A DNA stretch of 64,000 nt from Glandiceps talaboti (Eukaryota; Hemichordata; Enteropneusta; Spengelidae). Where the stretch lies: positions 16,907,484-16,971,483 of the forward strand of contig NC_135550.1 of NCBI RefSeq assembly GCF_964340395.1. Reading direction: 5' to 3'. Shown one piece after another: positions 12,457 to 27,240 of this stretch (its first letter is position 1; every line of letters starts with the position of its first letter). The notes beneath the pieces were generated by a model, which did no database searches, was not told where the DNA came from, and worked only from the letters and a program-made list of their open reading frames with translations. The translations under genes were made by a program, and so were the position numbers.

Positions 12457-15400
12457 GACACCCAGCAATCAATACGAGAGGGGGTAAAAAAAGGGAGAAA
12501 AGAAAAAAAAATAATGTCAGTCACATCATAAATCAATTTATCTTAGTGAAATCAACATTAATTAGAATTGTTAATTGGTATCAATGAAGCTCTTCGCATA
12601 TCCATGTTACCAAGACAGATTTTTCGAAATTAACACATAACTGCCCACTGACATGTTGACTACACAATATATTACCATATATTGTTGATAAAGACCCTCC
12701 ATTTTCATAGCTGTCCACCATACTGCATCGTCAAACAAAAGATGTGATACTGATAGTGATGGATACGGGCTATTTTGAAATCAACCAAGCCTTATACTCA
12801 AATCCCATTGGTTGGCATTCATCCAAAAAAAAATGAGAACAAAAGCTAGAAGGGCCCGATGGCAATGTCTGAAAATAGATTCAAAAATAGATAGTGGATG
12901 GTCTATGTTTTTCAATATTAACATCTGTGAATGTAATTCTGCTATGCATGGTTATATCCATGTACAGGTCACTGCATTCAATACACACACACTATCAAAT
13001 TTTTCCTCTCCACCATTTCAAATACATAAATTCTATTTTCAATGTCATCAAGATACACAAAACTATTTCATCTGAAAAGCCTGATTTTTTTCCTTCTTAA
13101 ATTGTTACAATTATGTACACTACTAACAGAGAGTACCAAAATACCATTTTCCAGCACAGAAATAATCACTCACTATATAATACTGGGACCATACAGTGTA
13201 CACTTATAATATCTATGTAAAGGTTCACCACACAGACAGTCGATACAAAAACTAAAAGAACTGTAAAAAGGCAAAAAATCTTACAAAGTGCTATGATCTA
13301 TCAGAGCATGACACATCCATAAAATACTGAAGAAGGAAAAAAAACGGTAAACAAGTCATGGAACATAGGCAAAATATAAAAGGCAGTCACTACAAAATTG
13401 GCCCGGTAAAGTACACGAACATTCCAATGACAGATGACTGAAGTTCAGCACCAATCACTTTGACTGAAATGCAACCTGGAAAGTAATCAGAATTAGCCTA
13501 CCCTTTCAGCTGCTGCATAACTCATTATTATGACTCTTTGAAATAACAAATTGCAAAGCCCTACACATACCACACCAGCTTACAACTTACTTGTATATAC
13601 CATGTTCCTATGGCAACGAGCATCATCAGTGACCTGATCTACCATCACATTTTTCAGATATGAACAGGCACTGTGATGTGTACTGTAGAGCCAATTTGAC
13701 TTTTATTCCTCGACTGAGATTGAAGTTGAAATAAGCTGCCTCATTATACTAATGTTACCCGACCACATCACATCACAGATGGTAGTCAGCTCAAAAGCCT
13801 ACTGGCCAATGACTATCCGTTGCCATGGGAGCAAGTGATGCAGCATCAATGGTTGAAGCTGTTGCTATGACGACAAATCACCATATTGCCTTGTTAATGT
13901 CACAGCTATGGTGCGTGATGAGATAACAAAAGCACATAGAGGTTAAAAGCAACAAAGATGGCCACCACTGGTCAGCTAAGGCATAGGCCATCAAACACAT
14001 AGTTAAAAACACAAAGATAAGCCACTGCGGAGAGCAAGAGTACCTCGACGAGAAACAATCATATGGTAGCCCTTCTCTCCTACGTATTCTCAGCCATTTG
14101 CAACTTAATCTCTTTGCTAACAATCGCTCCCTTTTCACAAGCTGAGGATAAAGGCAGTCATGCATACTTGCAAATATACAAAATAGAACAACTGGTGAAC
14201 TCTGGCCTGACAGCTTTTTCTCATATTTCTTTTCTTTTTTTTTCATTTTAACACCACAACAAAGGAGATGAAGAAACCTAATCAGTTCAGGGCTACTGTG
14301 TTTTTACTAAACTGTAACGCAAGACAAAGCACTGCACCACACTGATACATACACATCACAATTTTACTAGGATTTATCATTTTCAAATTTCAACATTTCG
14401 ACATCGCTACAAAATTTTCCATCATGCCAAAATTTTAGTCAGAGTAGAATAAAATCAATGCCAAACTCTGTATAGCAGTTTACACTTCAATGATCTATTC
14501 TACGTCTGGAAGTATACAGACAACTTGCATATGTTTGATATTCTTCACTTTTAACCCTAGCGGGTCTCCTTTCATGCAGGCCAATATCAATTGGTATGTT
14601 GGTCACTCTAGTATTGCTTAGTTGCCATGGTGATCCAAGCACCTAGATTTAGAAGGGATTATTTCAGTTCATTACATTATCTAAACTAACACTATTACAT
14701 TTCCATTTGGACTGATACTTCTTAGCCAAGTGGAGAGATTACAGCTCTGCTTGTAGGGAATCTAAGCATTTCTTAGTCTAGATCTTGTCAATCGATCATT
14801 TGCCATATAAACAGGCCAGGTTGGTTTTAGTCTTTAGGTTTTTTTCTCTATTCTTCCCACTTGAGCCGGTAAATTGTTTTTCACTGTCTACACCGAGCTC
14901 TGTCTGTGGCAATGGAAGTTTACTCTCCATAAAGGTAATTACACACAGGAAATAGGGGAAATGGACTCTGAAATTAAAATTTCATCAACTTTCCTGATCC
15001 CAGCCTATCAAACACTATTTGACAAGCAATTAGACACATATTTAGTACTAGATTAACAAACAATGTCAACTCAATGACAGAAAATAATTTCCTCTGGACA
15101 CATCAGGAAAATTTGTTTTCCATACAATACCCGTAATAGATTGTTTTAAAAAGACTAATAAAGTGTTATTGAAAACAAAAAAACCAGGAAGAATCCATGA
15201 TGCTAAATTACATTGGTTGGAGTGGGTCAACACAAGGCACTCACTATTGTGTCAAATACTTTTGATAAATTTTTACAGTATAAGTGTCTATTCACACACA
15301 ATATGGTATGAGAGTATATACAAACATGACATTACTCTTCTGCTGGCAGGAACAAAATATCTCATTCAAGTCACAACTGCAATTGAATTAATAATTTCCA

Positions 15401-18400
15401 TTGTTAAATTGGAAAAAAAAACATGCCTTAAAAGAAATAAATTTTCCAAATTTTTTTGTTTTTGTCAAACAGTTTATAAATACACTTCATTTACGTCCTA
15501 TTGTTCCTAGATGAACAGCTGTTATAGACAACATTAAAAGACTAAGCCCTGCTCACCATAAAACAGAATACTTACAAGTACACAGAGTTTACCTACAACT
15601 GGCTGCACAATGCTGGTCATTCCAACAAAAAAATCCCACACAAACAACAAGTAATCAACCTCCACAAGTACTTGAACAAATAGTTGCAGTTTGTTACTCT
15701 GTTAATCATTAAATAGACAAAAATTAACCAACAACTCTGAGGCCTTTGTACAGCTGTTTCCTCTGCACTTGATACATAAGGGTGGCCAAATTGAGACACA
15801 CCTCTCAGTGCAACCATGGAATGTCGTCTTGTGGTCACCATGACAAACCAAGCATTTGTAGGTTTCAACTAGTGTATGTTTCAAACGTGGCACTCCAATA
15901 AGCACTTGTCCATATTTGGACCAATAAGCTAAATATTAGTTTCGTTCGGTTTTTTTAAAAAAGAAAGAAAGAAGAACTGAGGCATAAAATACAGCTGGCT
16001 GGTGTGCAGTCAAAGGTTTTGTAACCGAATGTGAATTTTTACTGGATACATTGAAATGTCAGTCATCAACCAAGTACACCTAGTACCTGCATCTTAAAGC
16101 CACTATTATGAATTCCGTTTTCACTCAGGAGATGGGAAAATGCATGTTGAAGAACAGATGAGTACATAGATACCCCTGAACAACAAAACTATGGGCAACT
16201 TGCATGGGGCATGAGAACAGCTTTTTGGCCTTGCAGCATTGTTGTACAAGCCTAGAGACATGTCACTAGTTTTCACATCATTCCCAATATATTCATGGAG
16301 GATCTCTGGATTTGAAAGCCAACAGCAAAGTCTCTGGGCTATTGTTCTATCACATGTAGAAGTTTGTTGGTTTGAATAGTACTGCTTTATTTCAATTCAA
16401 ACAAAGGGCCAATATTTTATGACATGTAACGCTAAATACTATAATAATCATTAGACATGTACATACGTATCCTTATTTCCAAAGGATCAATGGATAAAAA
16501 TATACATTTCCTGAAATGACTCCCCTTAATTAACCCACTTTTCTTCCAGGGGGGTATTTGTTTGTACACAAGTAATTACTAGTTAGGCAGAAGTGGATTT
16601 GTGATAGCATGCTGAGTTAGAAAATTACCCTAAAGTATTACTATTAAGAGCTTAAAATTGAATATTCCACACACACACACACATGTACACACACAAATTC
16701 CATATGTGAGATAATTTCTCTTCTATTGGTGCTTCATGCACTTGTAAATAAACATTTGACATTTCATTCACAGCTGGACTACATACTGAAAGTATCATAA
16801 CTTGCTATAATTTACTACTTTTCACAAAAAAAAAAGGAAGTATAAAAGTGAGTAACAAATTACTGGTTGACACTGGGACTTCCTGTAATGTACTGTGGCA
16901 GCACTGATCTCCTACAGAGCAGAGCAGAGCTGATAACTAGTCAACAGTGTTACCCTTGATGTAGTTTGGAACACACACACAAAAATGAACTAATTCTTGA
17001 GTTACTCTACCTGAAAGGTCACAACTGTTAAAAACATCATCTTTGTAGCATTTGTGGAAATGTTCAGGTACTCCAATAATGGTTTTAAAGAGAAAGTACA
17101 CACTATTTCATATTCTCATTCAGTGACAGCCAAAAAGCATGAATACAGACAGTCCAGGCCAATTGCAGCAAACTGAGGGCTCACTCTGCTCTGATTGGAG
17201 AAACATCAACCCTTCCCATCAAACATCAGTGCGCATGCAAAATAAATGCAGGGCTGACACCAAATGCTATTACCATGCATCTAATTGCCCTGGGACATAT
17301 ACATACACAAATTACCAGCATGCTGCTTTCTAATTGGGTCTTGTACCTAGCAACCCATAGCAACTGCCAAACACATGTGTTCCCACTGTGCCTGGCATGA
17401 CGAACATCTCATACTCTTTGTACCTCAGCGCAATTAATATCATCATTCAACATTTCTGTCTTTCTCATCTCATGGGAATTTCAAAGCAAACTCAAAAAAA
17501 AAATGCATAAAATACCACAGTGACACATAGCAAATATAAACAGCAATTTACCCATACATTGTTTGTTGTTCATTTAATATATATACACTATACTATATAT
17601 AAAAGCACTGCCATTTAGGAAAAATGCCTTACTGCTACTGCAATAACACAAAGAAACAAAGAAAACATCACAGATTTTTACCCACTTTCATTCCATCTAT
17701 CACAAAAGATTTTATGTAGTTTATATTGTCAAACATGGCATGAAAAATGCAGTAGGAAATCAATGAAGCATGACATTACGTCCTTACATCCCACTGCTTT
17801 TAGTTGGTAGCTGAAAATAAGCAACGGATTCATTTGCTTCCCTTGAGAAATAACAAATTTATCACTTTCATTAAGATCAATCAATGGTTAAATTCATTTG
17901 ACAGTTTCATTTCTATGTTGAATGACTTTACAACGAACAGTGGAAGTACCTAGTCAACTTTCATTGTCGTCACAGCGCCTCTTTTCCCATATTCAAACTT
18001 ATAAATTACGTGCTTGATTGCTTGCATCCATCTTCTTTCTATTTTTCCTTTGGGATTTATCATTTTTTGAATTTTTTTAAAAGAAAAAAATGGAATCAAA
18101 ACTTTGATATTTTCCAAAGGGTTTTACATTTGAACATTAATATGCAGTCCTCCAGGCACATGACATTCATCTGACACTAATCTATGTATTTCATTTATTA
18201 GCCAGAACTATTTTTTCTCCTAAATAAATTATAAAATATTTCACACGTAATTCATATGAAGAGAAATGAGCATGTCAAAATGTCACCTTTGCAGTGAACT
18301 ATACATATTTCTTTAAAGTTCTCTTCTATAATTATATATAATTTCTAGTATTTCAGTGCCTACAACCAACAAATATATCACAGTTTCTTCCTTCATTTTC

Positions 18401-20719
18401 TCAACACATATCAGTGTGCTTGAAAAACTTGCGTTGGAACTCTAAATCTTGCACATTTTATCAGTATTATGCTTGATGAGTTGCATACAGTGAGTTGCAA
18501 TGTTTAATTCATTGCGACCTCAAAAAAGAAATAATGTCCGCTTCAAAGGACACCACAACCAGCACATGTGGAGAGTCTTCAGTTTGGTTCAGTTTCAGTT
18601 CATGAAAGGTTTTGCAAACGCAAACACTGACACACCTTGAATTAGTTATTATTCATTACACAAACAATGTTAATTTCTATTTGTTGGGGGAGGAGGGCCA
18701 TTGTTTTTGTTCAAAGACAAAAACTATGCAGAATTAACACTTGGTAAATATGACACACTGTTGAGGGATAAATTCCCTGAATACATTATCTCTGACACTG
18801 CTCATGACCATCAATAAATAAAATATTTCAGCTGCATATCACATCTAAATATTTCATACACCGCATCAGTTGTTTTCATATTTTAATCAATTCTACAAAA
18901 TTCATGAATAAGTTACAACTTTGTGACAAATTCTCTGTTTACAATTTGTAATATTAAAACCGCTTCATCTGTATTATTCATACCCTTTATTGAGAATAAC
19001 TTCAGCTCAGCTTAGCAACTGAATTCTTCTTTCTGTTTTCTTTGTAATTTCATGTCAAATGTATTGTAACTGTAAACCAAATTCTCTGATGTTAGATTTA
19101 ACCAAATCTGTGATCTAAACACAGTACAAATAGTGCAATCGTTATAGTGACATACAAATGCAATGATGGAAATGATTACAGTATGCTGAGCTGGAAAACG
19201 GATTACTTCAAAGGCCATGTCAACCACATCAGTAAATTGGGCTAATCCAATACTGTTGTTATTGGATGCAGTCGTGTGTAAAACTACACCTTAATTATAC
19301 ATCTCTCCCAAAACACAGAGAATATAAAACAATGTAATTTCCCCACCACTTCTGACGCGTAGACAGTGATTGACACAGAACTTGCTGTAAACCTGGAAAT
19401 ATTCACTAAAGACTTATTTTTCACTTTGCCGGACAACAAAAACGCAAATATAAGTGGTCACTGTGATGCTTTCTTGTACATACATGAACACAATTAAGAG
19501 TCTGGCAATTAGTGAAAGTTAGTCTACCTGAAGCCTGCAAAAATGGAAATTTTCTAGTGGCCAAAATATTTAGGTTTACAAATAAAAATAAAGCATGGAC
19601 ACACAGCAAATCTTTGAACTTTCCTGCTACAGGAACATGTCACACGCTTTCATTCTTTTTTTGTCGCAGCTGCAGCCATCCTGACATCATCATTTGAAAG
19701 CCATTGTCGTGATTGGTAGTCATAGTGATGGATACACAAAAGGAACAGGCTGTTTCGCACTCTATTGTCCCCCTGATGTAGGATGATGTTCCACAAAAGC
19801 CTTAATGATGCTGTGGATAAACGACTAAATATGGCAAAACTAATGAATTCTTCACATCAGTTGTTCTCATAGATCTAAAAACTACACACACCATTACCAG
19901 CATGTAAAAGAATACAATAAAAGTCTCAACCAGACAAAAACAAAGTGGTATGATATACCCAAAGGTTACAACTTTTTTATATACGCCATATATACACAGT
20001 GGCACAATATGTGTTGATAGATTTAAATAGCCTGCAATACAAACACTATCAATGATATTTCCTCTTGCTTACAATGGATACTTTACCTATGAAGCTAATT
20101 TTCCTGTTAAAACACAAATCCTCACTTCTATAAATATTGAAAGAGCATTACTAGAGAAGTGATTCTGGGATGATTGTGTTGAAAAACATGGATGCCTTTA
20201 TTTACCCACATGTACGTGTGAGCATGCAATTGTGTCTCTTCACACAAGACATGCCAGACATATTGCCAGGTCCCCACTACCAAAAATAATTGATGGGCAA
20301 ATCTAAAACACCAATATTTTTTCAAAGATTATATGCATTAAGGAGAACAATAATGAAATTCAATCCATGGCAATTACAAAAAAAATTTGAATGGAAAAAA
20401 AATGCACTGACAGATGTTTGGATTGAAAGACGATAAATTTTGCTCATTGAATGTACAAACTGCCACTTTGTAACCTTTACACTGTGGATATTTAACTCTA
20501 CCTGTAATTAGTATCATGGTCATAGAAAGATGTCAAAGCCTGCTTACAATTTACATAATATATATATATGCTGACATTTTACACAGAAAACAAAGTATAT
20601 GTATAGCTCTAACCTTTATCTTATTCCACTGAATACAAATATGTATATCTTTTTAACATTTACAAAATGACCTTTATTCATAGCTACCTATTCCCCCAAA
20701 GACTGTTTGATTATTAATG

Positions 20720-21090
20720 ATCTGTTTATGCTTGCCTTGCTGTTGGAGAGCAAAATACAGATTTTTAGGCAAAATACACTATTTAAGTTACCTATAGACA
20801 ATGCTATTTTTATATTTGCATTGCTCTTGGACTGCAAACAAGACTATTAAATATACACACAAAGTTGGTTTATGTTTGTGTTGCTGTTGGACTGCAAAAT
20901 AGACATTGTTAGCAAAAATATGCTATTAACTATAGACAATGTTGTTTTTATGTCTGTATTGCTGTTGAGAGCAAAATAGACTTAACTATCTATACATACG
21001 TTGTTTTTATGCTTGCATTGCAAAACAGACTATTAACTATACATACATTGGGGGTTTTTTTTGCTTTAATTGCTGTTGAGAGCAAAATAC
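20720..21090. repeat. Degenerate tandem repeat, about 65-110 bp period
   Basis: The phrase TTTATGCTTGCATTGCTGTT followed by GAGAGCAAAATAGAC and TATTAACTATAGACA recurs about five times with varying spacing. Confidence 0.7.
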
Positions 21091-23902
21091 AGTGATTTGT
21101 CAGATTTACATATTGAAAAATATTTGCATTTAGAGTATTATGCAGTCAAAACAAAAGAACGATCAACTTTTTATTTCTCCAAATGTACAAAAAGACTAAA
21201 TTATATGCAAACTACATAAAACCAAATCTTTCAGTTTGTCACGCCTACTTTCTGTCTTTGTATGCCCGCTTAAACAAAATGATAAATAAAAACATTTGAT
21301 GTGTTAGAACATGTTTACAATGATGGATGCAAAAAACGAATTATTTCACCTTTTTTTTGTATTTCAATAGGATACATATTGGGTCTAGTTTTACTGTAAT
21401 ACATGAATAAATTATATTCTGCCTTTAAACAATGGCAAGAATGGAATGAATTTCAAATATTTCACATCACAAGGCCGAGTTAGTTGATGATAGAGTGGAC
21501 ACAAAATACCTTTAGTTTTGTACACATGAAAAGAACAAACTACACAGACTACATTGCACTTGTTTAACTAGAGTATACAGGTGTACATGTGAGTGTAGTA
21601 GGCAGTCATTCAGATTCCATTCATTTACTATGAAGGTAAAGAGACCACATTTATGTTTTGGTATGTATAAAATAAAGGCAGCTTTATGAACTTATGTTAC
21701 TTGGTCACTGACTGCTCAATTCACAACCATAAGACAGTCACATTTTCATTCCAAAAGGAATCTAAAAAAAAGCTTGTAGTACATTTTATGACAGCGCCCT
21801 CTTTTGTGTGAATGCTTTCAAACTACAAACAAATGGCTACAAAGTACACCTGAAAGACAAAAGGATAGCAAGCACCTATTTCATTAATGTTACACTGTAT
21901 CCGTACAAAAAAGTCAATGACTGGCAATTATCTGTGAACTACACTAATGGTGTGCAGTTATTTTTTCTGTCAGCTTTTAAACTGGTGGAAAAATATGTTC
22001 AGTCTTACTTGTCGTTTATGTAAACTTGTCTTTCTATTCTTAGCAGCTTGCCACTATGTTGAACTGAAAAAAAAACTGTAAAGAGAACACTCCACTTTAC
22101 ATAGCTCAGAGAAACATAGCTGTTGTCCCTGATAAACAACAACACTACTTGCTCTACACCAGAGTGAAAAGTGTGTTACACCTTCCTCTTAGGATAAATA
22201 GTGAACAATGAACTACTTGCACTGAAAAGTTAGGCTCCTTTTGAGTAAAAGTACAACAACATGTTATTGATTTTCAGTCATGAACCAATCTTATTCTCAC
22301 TTTTTATATCGAGTGAGGCAAATATTTTGAAGTATTTGTAGACACTTGGAGCCTGTGTAGTGCACAAACACTGAAAACAAAATATCTTTTCATCACAGCT
22401 AGCCAGACATGCTGCTCTTTCCACACTTACAGTTTGAATGATTTAGACCCAATCTTTTTATCCTATCCTCTATAAACTTCACAAGGTTTTGAAAAAGAAA
22501 TAAAATCACTACAACTTAAAACTTTAATGCTCAACACGACTTTCAATGTCATAGATGTCTCTTTTCTTTTCAAAATGCTGACCGTTGGCACCATCTATTC
22601 AGACAACACCGCAATGATCCCCGGTACTACAACTGAACACACATTCAAATGATGTTCACAATTCAATGATGCTGGGATGTTTCAGGGTTGCCATAGAGAC
22701 AGTCTAATTTGTTGGTTTAATGTAGTCAGCTGACGTCCTCTACATAGCTAACATGGAATGCAGCTCTGATAAGGACACATCCCCACGCTATGATCGCATC
22801 AATTACGTGATCCATATCACATGTACTCTAAAAAGTACCGTTACAACAATTTCTCAGAATTCCAATTCTTCAACTTTGAAACCTTGAACTCTTGTCTCCC
22901 ATTCCCAAATGAATGATTGAATCTTAAATCTGTGGGCTAAAGCTGAATGTACACCACATATTAAAAATCCATCACTTAAAAAACTTCACTTGTGTAGATG
23001 TAGCTCTCTTTACCAGGTGGGTCAAAAAAACGAGAAGTTAGGAGTAGAGACTTCAAACTCAATGCGAGGATAAATCAACCAAGTAGACTCTAGCATTACA
23101 TTCTATGATATTCCATCTCTTGGTATCATTTCTTGAGTCAATATTGTAGGCATTTTTGAACACTAACTAGGGCCATCACTCTACACAGGCTGTCAAACGT
23201 GCAGCCAACATGGCCACATCTAGACAAATCTTGATTAGAGAAAACTTGCCTCTTTGAATACAAATTTCACTTCCGATGGGGTTGAATAAGTAAAGGAAAG
23301 ATTAATCAATCACTTTACAATTGACAAAGAATGGGCTGGTAAATAGACACAGGAAGAAAACATTTCACCTTTATGAGCCTTTTATGTATGCATAGAGATC
23401 ACCTGAAAGAGAGACACTGACCATGGCCAATAGGCAAGATAACTGTTTAGTATTCACCACACAACAGAAGTGATAGAGCAGGCTGAATCAATGGTACAAT
23501 GTCACCACAGAAATAAACCACTACCCAGCTTTTAACTACTAGTAGGTCTTTTCTGTCTAGACAAAAACAACCCCCACTGCCTACATCATTATTTGGAGCA
23601 AACAAGATAATCAACTACAGTGCATATATAAAGTACAAACTGATCACAACTACTAGTATCAACCAACTAAACTATCATGAACCATACAGTTTACAATGAT
23701 TGGGATGGTGTTATGCCATTTTGGGTTCATAGATGGGAGAAATTCCTCAGTAAAAAAAAAAATGTTCAAATTGACAACAAAAGTAGTTAGCATACTTGAC
23801 GTACATTACAACACCATTTGAAGATGTCTCAAACTATGGCAGGTACAGTAGGTACAAAGTCACTGTACCCTACAGTTTAATAAGCTCATTTAAAATAGAA
23901 AT

Positions 23903-24580
23903 GGGGTTGTAAACATGTATGCACATACTGACAACAGCAAAGGGTGTAAGCATGTAAGCACATACTGACAACAGCAAAGGGTGTAAGCATGTATGCACAT
24001 TACACTGACAACAGCACGGGGTGTAAGCATGTATGCACATACTGAAAGCAAAGGGTGTAAGCATGTATGCACATACTGACAACAGCAAGGAGTGTAAGCA
24101 TGTATGCACATACTGAAAGCACAGGGTGTAAGCATGTATGATGTATGCACATACTGATAACAGCAAAGGGTGTAAGCATGTATGCACATACTGACAACAG
24201 CAAAGGGTGTAAGCATGTATGCACATACTGACAACAGCAAGGAGTGTAAGCATGTATGCACATACTGAAAGCACAGGGTGTAAGCATGTATGCACATACT
24301 AACAACAGCAAAGGGTGTAAGCATGTATGCACATACTGACAACAGCAAAGGGTGTAAGCATGTATGATGTACGCACATACTGACAACAGCAAAGGGTGTA
24401 AGCATGTATGCACATACTGAAAGCAAAGGGTGTAAGCATGTATGCACATACTGAAAGCAAAGGGTGTAAGCATGTAACCACACTGACAACAGCAAAGGGA
24501 CTAAGCATGTACAACAGAAAAGGAATGTAATCATGTAAGCACATACTGACAACAGCAGAGGATGCAACCACATACTGACA
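23903..24580. repeat. 34/37-bp minisatellite, about 18 copies, with higher-order order
   Basis: The base unit is GCACATACTGACAACAGCAA followed by AGGGTGTAAGCATGTAT, 37 bp. Shorter 34-bp variants read ACTGAAAGC. Some units carry an extra ATGATGTAT. A block of about four units (near 24083-24238) is repeated almost intact from about 24239. Because 34 and 37 are both 1 mod 3, each minus-strand frame stays open, giving false reading frames of up to 227 codons. Confidence 0.95.
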
Positions 24581-26370
24581 ACAGCTCACAATGTTATATA
24601 AACCATATGCAAATAAGTCCTCATCCATTCCCAATTTAGCCACTTTTAAATCAACTTCACAAATGAAATAAACTGAGGGAAGTAAATGATTGTCTTGTTT
24701 TGGAAACAAATAAATAATTTAATACAACTAAAATTTAAAACAAATTTCTACAACTGCCAATCATTTGAATGGAACATCTATATCCACTCTAGACCCCTGA
24801 AAGTCAATGACCTTTGACCTTAGTGACCAACTGATACCAACTTATTGAATTATGACTAGAATGTCATGATATCAGACTGTAAACAAATGTAACACTAATA
24901 GCACCATGCACAAATTGTGACATATACACCAGCTTGACAGCTTACATAATTACCCTACAGCTTATCACACAGGAACCACACAGTTACTACCTCAATAGTT
25001 CAGTCAATGCCTGACCTTGGCATCAAGGACATTATTTTCAAAAAGCTACTAGTCTGTTTTGAATGTACACAAATTACTCTGATGACAGTAGATATTTAGG
25101 CCATAATGAAACCAACTGGGAAGTGACTATATATAGGTCAACTGGGAATATGTTATATTTTTATGTTGAGTTTTCTTTTCTTTCTACAATATTCAAGTAT
25201 ATATATATACAGGATAACATTTCAACTGTCCTGTGATTGCCACAGAACCAGAGTGAACTATTACATACAATGATAATAACATGTGATTATTTCAACTAAC
25301 ATTACCTTGGGCTGTTTTGCATTGTTTACTTTTTGTATCTCTTCCCATTCATAAATCTTGAGAAAAATAACAAAGAACACAAAAACTACACTGGGGAGGG
25401 AGCTTCAATGAAAGTAACACTTCACAATTCAGCTTGGCCAGTCTACTAAATAATCTTGGCAGCATACAACAGAAAACTTTATACTGCTTCTCAAACATAC
25501 AATTATTGCCAATTCCCCTTTTAAATTCAATGACTGTCTAATACTACTAACTAACTTTCCAGACTTCATATAAATCAAAAAGATCTGAATTGACAAACAA
25601 AAGCAGACACATGTATAACTGAGAACTGAGTGGAACAAAAGAAATTACCACCTTTTGGGCCAAAGTTGTGTCCTCACTTTGTATCAGACCAGAAAACAAA
25701 GATTTGTGAACAACAGTTTCCATTTCGGAAGTGATGTAAGACAGGAAAACCTGAAACTTTCCTTTGAAAAAAAGTGTGACCACTTGGAGGAAATGTGTGA
25801 GCACTAAGCAATCAAACACATTTGCACACAGGATGGTATCATTGTACAGGACAATGAAACGGGATGTTGTCCCATACACTGGTTTCGTTACCTTATATAC
25901 ACATAAGTTTTGTCCTTCTTACTTCAATGTTGGGAAAATGCATGACTAACCTGCAAAACAGGCAACAGGGTCTTGATATCAAGTGGTGACTTATAAAACT
26001 TTAAAATTTCAATATTGCTGGTTGACGAAAGTCGTGTAGTCCGTCTGTAGTTTCTGGTATTATGTATGAAAACTTGCTTTCAACTCGATCATCACTTGGT
26101 GGGTAATATTAACTGTTTAAATAAAACAAATATTTTGTTATTACTGTATCGCTGACACATTTTGAAGAATCAAGTCGATGAATTGAGGAACGGACATTTT
26201 CTTATTAAACTTTTTATGTAATAACAATAGGGTGTACGATTACGGAAAGTGTATGAGCTACGAACGGCGTGACTGTTCGGCATGGTTGATAAAACAGGCC
26301 AGAGCCTGCGGAGGCATGTTGTTTACGATGACGTTTTCAATTCGCTGTCCACTCAACACTCTCGTCAAAA

Positions 26371-26394
26371 AACAACAACAACAACAACAACAAC
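26371..26394. repeat. AAC trinucleotide run
   Basis: Eight AAC units in a row. Confidence 0.9.
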
Positions 26395-27240
26395 ATGCTC
26401 TGATCAGATCACGTAAAGTGTCCTAAATATCGAATGGTGAATGGTCTGAAATAGCAGACATGTAAAAACAGGAAGTGGAGGGGCCGTGTCATTCGCATAT
26501 AAAAATAAACTATCAATGACAGTGTGATATGATGTTCGCGAAGTTTTAAGTGCGCTGCTAGTTTTGTACCTATCAGTTCTTCCGGGGCAAGGGTTCCATA
26601 CCTGTCTCATTTTAACTTATATAATGAAGGGAGGTGTCATATTTGATGCAACATTTTTTACGTTAGTGCAAAGTGAGTCATGTTAAACCGCATGGCATGG
26701 TAATCCCTGTGTACCCACCTCAAAAACATGGATGACGACATGTGGCATGGTGTGTTCGTCTAGCCTGGGTATTCTTACTGGGTACAAAACTACGGCTTAC
26801 GAGAGACCACGTGAAGCATGTGTAGTAAAATTCTGCCTACTGACGTGAAAATAGCTCCCTAATTCAATTTATTGATCATTTTCCTATAGGTTCACTCACC
26901 TCGAAAATATCGCCGTCAAAATACACGGACAAAGACAGCTGAGACTTCTAATCATCAATTTTGAAACAATGGTGGTCCCATGAGCAACTACGCCATCGGG
27001 GTCGCCTTGAAACCATCCAGTCAGTGTCTCATCCCGCAGATAAAATTATTCAAATGTCGTAAACTTCCCTGTCGATGACTTTCAAATACTTCAAACGATA
27101 TTTACATAACAGACTGTCTAAAAGATTGCATTTTTTGGTATATTTTTTTATTTTTAAACGGCAGAGTGATATTTTTTCAGGTGGTAATGTCACGAAATAA
27201 GGGTCCGACTCAATTGAGGTATCAGCCACAGATAGCGTAC

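Larger units (their letters stand above)
12451..27240. other. Probable long FOXN 5' UTR intron
   Basis: This lies between the acceptor before the FOXN coding exon and the promoter-like block near 27.3 kb. I saw no recognisable coding exon. It holds a degenerate repeat at 20.7-21.1 kb, a large minisatellite at 23.9-24.6 kb, a short CAA run at 26.4 kb, one end of a dispersed repeat at 16.5 kb and a possible transposase scrap at 15.8 kb. The position of the first exon is not visible, so the right boundary is a guess. Confidence 0.4.

Noticed and set aside
13878-14246. 122-codon minus-strand frame with hydrophobic stretches
   Set aside because: No domain, no splice support; lies in the middle of a presumed intron.
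23870-24573. Minus-strand reading frames of 141-227 codons with SMCIHAYTLCCCQYV-type repeats
   Set aside because: They are translations of a 34/37-bp minisatellite open in every frame; no splice or start context.
26498-26505. TATAAAAA as a plus-strand TATA box
   Set aside because: No plus-strand gene is recognisable downstream; AT-rich DNA gives such matches often.
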